Origin: Nitrosospira sp.
Lineage (GTDB): Bacteria; Pseudomonadota; Gammaproteobacteria; Burkholderiales; Nitrosomonadaceae
Length of the DNA stretch: 8,171 nucleotides
Direction of reading: 5' to 3'
Assembly (NCBI GenBank): GCA_030453055.1
Contig: JAKDLC010000079.1
Location: forward strand, 1 to 8,171
The position numbers and the translations under genes were made by a program. Shown here in pieces: positions 4,879 through 8,171 of this stretch. A model generated the notes under the pieces. The model made no database searches, was not told where the DNA came from, and worked only from the letters and a program-made list of their open reading frames with translations. How positions within the stretch are numbered: position 1 is the stretch's first letter; every line of letters begins with the position of its first letter.

Positions 4879-6855
4879 TCAGATAACTTTGTTGTGCTGT
4901 TTCTCAAGGATCCGCAGCACACGTCTTGCCGATCGAAGCGAACCTTCTATGAAGCCCTGGTAGTCGGAAAAGGCTTCCCCGCAAATATGGATATTCTTTT
5001 GTTCCGGCGAATCCGGATTCAAGGAGAATGCCTCAAGGAACTCCATATGTTTCCAGGACATCACGCCTGGCAACCATCCATGCGCCGCGGCGCCAAAGGG
5101 TTTCTTGCCCCAGTCGCGCATACCGCAGGCGAGGAGCCGGTCCTGGGTAAAATCATGGTGCTCATAGTCCCGCGCAAACTGTACAAAACGCTGCCACAAT
5201 CGGGGATAATCCGGCTCCTTCACAACAGCCGGATTGTCGTCGCCAAAGTATGACGTTTGAGACGGGTCTTGCGTGTCTTGATGAAGCGGTTGTTTTTTCA
5301 ATCTCAAGAACCAGGTCCTGGCTATTTCCTGGCTCTCAAGCTGAGGATCTTCCGATGGCGTTTGATCGGGCTGATTGTGATTGCTCTCGATGGTTCTCAA
5401 GTAATCGGACCAGAAAGTGATGGCCGGGCGGTCTGTGTAGACCATGATCAGCCCCTTTGTCCGATCATCGCTTTTTACATAGAGCAACTCTCGTGTAGGG
5501 ATATCCGCGGCATAGCGGTTAAGGGGTCTATTGTCTTCCCACCAGGGTCTTTCGATAACGAAGAAGCACTTTAACAGGGGCAGGCACGCCACGGCGTTCA
5601 GCGCCTCTTTGAGCCTTTTTGGCGGCGGCTTGCCGTTCCAATGCATTTCTTCGAGCGGGCGCTTGGGCAAGGCGAGAATTACGCTTCGCGCCTTGATGGG
5701 TTTTTCCTCATGCTCGACGAAGACATTGACCTCGTCACCATCCGATTCAAGGCCCAGTACCTTTCTGCCTTTCTGAATACACAACGAAGGATTGTTTTTC
5801 CGTTCCTCATTAAGTCTTTCCAGGAGCTTCCAGACGATCCGGCTCATTCCTCCGCGAATGCCGCGAAGCGATCCCGTGCTTCGAATCGCTCTAAGCCAAA
5901 AAATAATCCACTCGGCGGCATTCAAATTTTCATGTACGAAGTGATAATAGCTTCCCCAATCCCTTATCTTGACCACGGCGTAGTGGCTCAACACATCACT
6001 GAGGACATTCCAGAAACCCAGGTTCCACAACGGTTGGCCTCTGAAGCTGGCAGTTTTTCTAACGACTTCCAGATCTTCGTCAGTAATGTTCTGAATCCAT
6101 TCGAGCAACTGTCCTTTCCAGTAATGGCGATAAAAGGATCCGTCATCCGTTAAATTTCTCCACTGTTCATTGGCTGCATCGGTTTTCCACGGCGTTCCCG
6201 AATCATGGAGATCGACGAGCTCAAAGATGCGCCTGAGCGCCAGTATCATCAAGTCAAAGGGCGTTTTCTGTTTGGCCTCCTCTTCACTAAGCGTAAATCG
6301 GGGCTCCATCGGATCTTCCGAAGCGTAAGAAGAGAACGGCACCAAATCATCCAGACTGTCTTCTTCGCCCGGAACCTGTTCCTTGATGTTTAGCTCATCG
6401 AGCAATGCCCGCAATAGAGGCTGATGACGCGGCTCTATTCTCATGGGTCCGAATTCCGCGCGAAAGTATTCAATCCCGGATCGCTTTTCAACATCCTCGC
6501 CATCATCGTTTTCAACGGACCGCCTTTCTATGGGACCTCTATAGGGAGATTCCTTATTTCCTTGCGGTTCAAGCGCATCAGGCTTGCCGCTCATAAAATC
6601 CCAGTTGCACGGATCCCATGTATCGTCAAATCCGATGGCCTCTCCATTCTTCTCATCACTTCTCAGCAAGGACCACGTCTCTATTCGACCTCCAAACCGG
6701 TTCGAAGCTTCCAGCAGGAGAATACTGTTGATTTTGAGCGATTCGCTTTTCTTGATCAGCTCGTGGCAGCAATACAAGCCGGCAATTCCGCCACCTACGA
6801 TCACGACGTCATATGTTTGTTCGGATACCTGCCTGGCGGCTTTATTGTTTGTCAT
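4879..6855 (-). CDS. FAD-dependent amine oxidase
   Basis: A 658-residue flavoprotein of the amine oxidase/monoamine oxidase superfamily, which oxidises an amine or amino acid with O2 to give imine (then aldehyde or keto acid), ammonia and H2O2. I chose the ATG at 6853-6855; the longer frame begins with TTG at 6990 and adds 45 residues without family features. Seen: DVVIVGGGIAGLYCC (16-30, dinucleotide-binding GxGxxG), LLLEASNRFGGRIETW (46-61, ribose-binding E49 and the GGR motif), and near the C-terminus GEAFSDYQGFIEGSLRSARRVL, the second FAD contact. GWLPGVMSW shortly before it resembles the C-terminal part of bacterial L-amino acid oxidases. It is longer than typical monoamine oxidases (~450-500), with a large acidic insert at about 60-200. 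No signal peptide, so probably cytoplasmic. Substrate cannot be assigned. Confidence 0.85.
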   Translation of the reverse strand: MTNNKAARQVSEQTYDVVIVGGGIAGLYCCHELIKKSESLKINSILLLEASNRFGGRIETWSLLRSDEKNGEAIGFDDTWDPCNWDFMSGKPDALEPQGNKESPYRGPIERRSVENDDGEDVEKRSGIEYFRAEFGPMRIEPRHQPLLRALLDELNIKEQVPGEEDSLDDLVPFSSYASEDPMEPRFTLSEEEAKQKTPFDLMILALRRIFELVDLHDSGTPWKTDAANEQWRNLTDDGSFYRHYWKGQLLEWIQNITDEDLEVVRKTASFRGQPLWNLGFWNVLSDVLSHYAVVKIRDWGSYYHFVHENLNAAEWIIFWLRAIRSTGSLRGIRGGMSRIVWKLLERLNEERKNNPSLCIQKGRKVLGLESDGDEVNVFVEHEEKPIKARSVILALPKRPLEEMHWNGKPPPKRLKEALNAVACLPLLKCFFVIERPWWEDNRPLNRYAADIPTRELLYVKSDDRTKGLIMVYTDRPAITFWSDYLRTIESNHNQPDQTPSEDPQLESQEIARTWFLRLKKQPLHQDTQDPSQTSYFGDDNPAVVKEPDYPRLWQRFVQFARDYEHHDFTQDRLLACGMRDWGKKPFGAAAHGWLPGVMSWKHMEFLEAFSLNPDSPEQKNIHICGEAFSDYQGFIEGSLRSARRVLRILEKQHNKVI

Positions 6856-7008
6856 GTCGTTCTCTCGAAAGATAGGGGTGATTCCGAATATCGGGACATT
6901 TACCGGCTTTATCTTTATATGCCGAACGATTCCTTGGGACTGAAACGACGGCATCAGGGATGTATTCCGCGTTGAGCATCGCCAAGTCAAGCACGTTCAT
7001 TGCTGTGG
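6856..7008. other. Gap between comM and the amine oxidase gene
   Basis: About 150 bases between the comM stop and the oxidase start, both on the minus strand. I find no strong terminator hairpin. TTTATA at 6914-6919 reads TATAAA on the minus strand but has no matching -35. The ribosome binding site before the oxidase (GAGAG on the minus strand, about 6865) is weak. It is the likely border between conserved chromosome and accessory DNA. Confidence 0.35.
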
Positions 7009-8171
7009 CTAATTCCTGTCCAGTTTCCGGTACTGCACCGCTTCGGCGATATGTGTTGCGGTTATGCCGTCGCTCGCCGCCAGATCGGCAATGGTGCGTG
7101 CGACTTTCAACACGCGATGATAAGCCCGCGCGGACAAATTCAGGCGGCTGATGGCTTGCTTGAGCAGATTTTCTCCCAAAGTATCCGGCACGCAGTACTT
7201 GTCAATCTCCTTTACCGACAGCCGCGCATTGGCCTTGTCCTGACGCGTCAATTGCCGCTGATAGGCTGACTCGACCCGCTGCCTGACGGAACGACTCGAT
7301 TCACTCTGAATCTGGCGCATCAAATCTTCCTGCGGCGCGGCCGGCACCTCGATCTGTATGTCGATGCGATCGAGCAGGGGGCCGGAAATTCTGCCGCGAT
7401 AACGCGCCACCTGGTCTGGGGTACAGCGGCATTTCCCGCTGTAATGTCCGAGGTAGCCGCAGGGGCAGGGATTCATTGCCGCGATCAACTGAAACCGGGC
7501 GGGAAAGTCTGCCTGGCGAGCCGCGCGCGAAATCGTGATGCGTCCCGATTCCAGCGGTTCGCGCAGGACTTCCAGCACCTTGCGGTCAAATTCCGGCAAC
7601 TCATCGAGAAACAACACGCCATTCATCGCCAGCGAAATCTCGCCGGGGCGGGGATTGCCGCCGCCGCCGACCAGGGCAACGCCGGAAGCGGTATGGTGCG
7701 GCGAACGATACGGGCGGCGTTTCCAGTTGGCAACATTGAAGCCTCCGCTGCTCAGGGATTGCATTGCGGCGGATTCAAGCGCCTCATCTTCGGTCATGGA
7801 TGGCAGGATGCCGGGAAATCGCGCGGCCAGCATGGATTTACCCGTGCCGGGCGGACCTACCATCAACACGCTATGGTTGCCCGCCGCTGCGATTTCCAAT
7901 GCTCGCTTGGCATGCCCCTGGCCTTTTACTTCTTCCATGCCGGGGTAATGGCGCGCGCTGGTTTCCGTATCGCTTTCCGCGCTTGTTTCGCCGTTGGCGT
8001 TATGAAGCTGCTTATGAAGCTGCAATGGCTCACGCCCGGCGAGGTGTGCGCAAATCTGCAATAACGACGTCGCGGGATAAACGGCGGCTTCCTTGACCAG
8101 GGCAGCTTCGGCAGCGTTCTGTTGCGGCAGCACGAAACCGCGGCCCGAGCGCGATGCCCGGTAAGTCATCG
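7009..8171 (-). CDS. comM: ComM/YifB Mg-chelatase-like AAA+ ATPase, 5' end beyond window
   Basis: This is the C-terminal ~387 residues of a ComM/YifB-family protein, normally ~500 residues; the N-terminal part lies past the right edge and the frame is still open there. ComM is a hexameric helicase that promotes branch migration during natural transformation in bacteria where it has been studied. Counting from the M at 8169: end of the Lon-like N-terminal domain (RGFVLP at 10-15), Walker A GPPGTGKS (105-112), Walker B VLFLDE (185-190), the cysteine cluster CPCGYLGHYSGKCRC (235-249), the LLDRIDI segment, and the Mg_chelatase C-terminal helical domain to AVQYRKLDRN. Nothing appears broken, so the competence helicase is probably functional. 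The linker around residues 49-75 is variable and holds a 12-base tandem duplication. Confidence 0.95.
   Translation of the reverse strand, partial: MTYRASRSGRGFVLPQQNAAEAALVKEAAVYPATSLLQICAHLAGREPLQLHKQLHNANGETSAESDTETSARHYPGMEEVKGQGHAKRALEIAAAGNHSVLMVGPPGTGKSMLAARFPGILPSMTEDEALESAAMQSLSSGGFNVANWKRRPYRSPHHTASGVALVGGGGNPRPGEISLAMNGVLFLDELPEFDRKVLEVLREPLESGRITISRAARQADFPARFQLIAAMNPCPCGYLGHYSGKCRCTPDQVARYRGRISGPLLDRIDIQIEVPAAPQEDLMRQIQSESSRSVRQRVESAYQRQLTRQDKANARLSVKEIDKYCVPDTLGENLLKQAISRLNLSARAYHRVLKVARTIADLAASDGITATHIAEAVQYRKLDRN
8000..8023. repeat. 12-base tandem duplication inside comM
   Basis: TTATGAAGCTGC occurs twice in a row (8000-8011 and 8012-8023). It is in frame and adds a repeated QLHK-type tetrapeptide in the linker before the AAA+ domain, so it should not disrupt the protein. 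Such duplications arise by replication slippage. Confidence 0.75.

Noticed and set aside
5641..6153. + strand open frame (170 codons) within the amine oxidase gene
   Set aside because: Shadow of the oxidase frame; no start signal or recognisable domain.
6424..6975. Long + strand open frame (183 codons) opposite the start of the amine oxidase gene
   Set aside because: Antisense to recognisable FAD-binding motifs of the oxidase; no protein family pattern of its own.
7444..8064. Long + strand open frame (206 codons) antisense to comM
   Set aside because: It lies fully inside the conserved comM coding sequence, and its composition (rich in R, A, G, H) is typical of an antisense frame in GC-rich DNA. 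No ribosome binding site or family pattern was seen.

Overview
The window looks like an accessory segment of a proteobacterial chromosome, probably a betaproteobacterium. That assignment rests mainly on the style of the ComM/YifB protein at the right edge and on the IS3-type transposase; I did not run a search, so the taxonomic guess is weak. No rRNA, tRNA or CRISPR array is visible.

Layout. Positions 1-264 hold an intergenic region with several inverted repeats and the likely control region of a Xre/MbcA-type antitoxin plus RES-domain toxin pair (265-1271, + strand, 4-base GTGA overlap). A poorly structured gap (1272-1568) follows. Then comes a + strand gene (1569-2357) for a protein with a MerR-like N-terminal helix-turn-helix and a HEPN-like helical C-terminal region. 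From 2372 to 3601 the minus strand carries two more toxin-antitoxin loci: a vapBC pair whose vapC is cut off after about 40 codons, and an intact-looking higBA-type pair in toxin-first order with an ATGA overlap. A truncated IS3-family element (about 3661-4232, + strand) lies next. It keeps the C-terminal part of the transposase and a probable right end, and it abuts a minus-strand reading frame that it seems to have truncated.

Positions 4188-6855 form a tight minus-strand cluster: an FAD-dependent amine oxidase, then a lipoprotein starting one base after the oxidase stop, then the N-terminal piece of a HEPN-like protein starting 9 bases after the lipoprotein stop. The right end (7009-8171) is the C-terminal three quarters of comM (Mg-chelatase-like AAA+ ATPase), a conserved housekeeping gene, so the boundary between core and accessory DNA probably lies in the 6856-7008 gap.

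How it fits together. The left 4.2 kb is a small toxin-antitoxin island with repeated recombination scars: a vapC cut at an inverted repeat, a half IS, and scattered CAATATTG-containing repeats at 54, 2841-2885 and 4200. The amine oxidase, lipoprotein and HEPN-like cluster is the least explained part, and the IS-linked deletion appears to have destroyed its last gene. I do not claim a demonstrated new system. The two best candidates for something undescribed are this coupled cluster and the stand-alone HTH-HEPN protein at 1569-2357.
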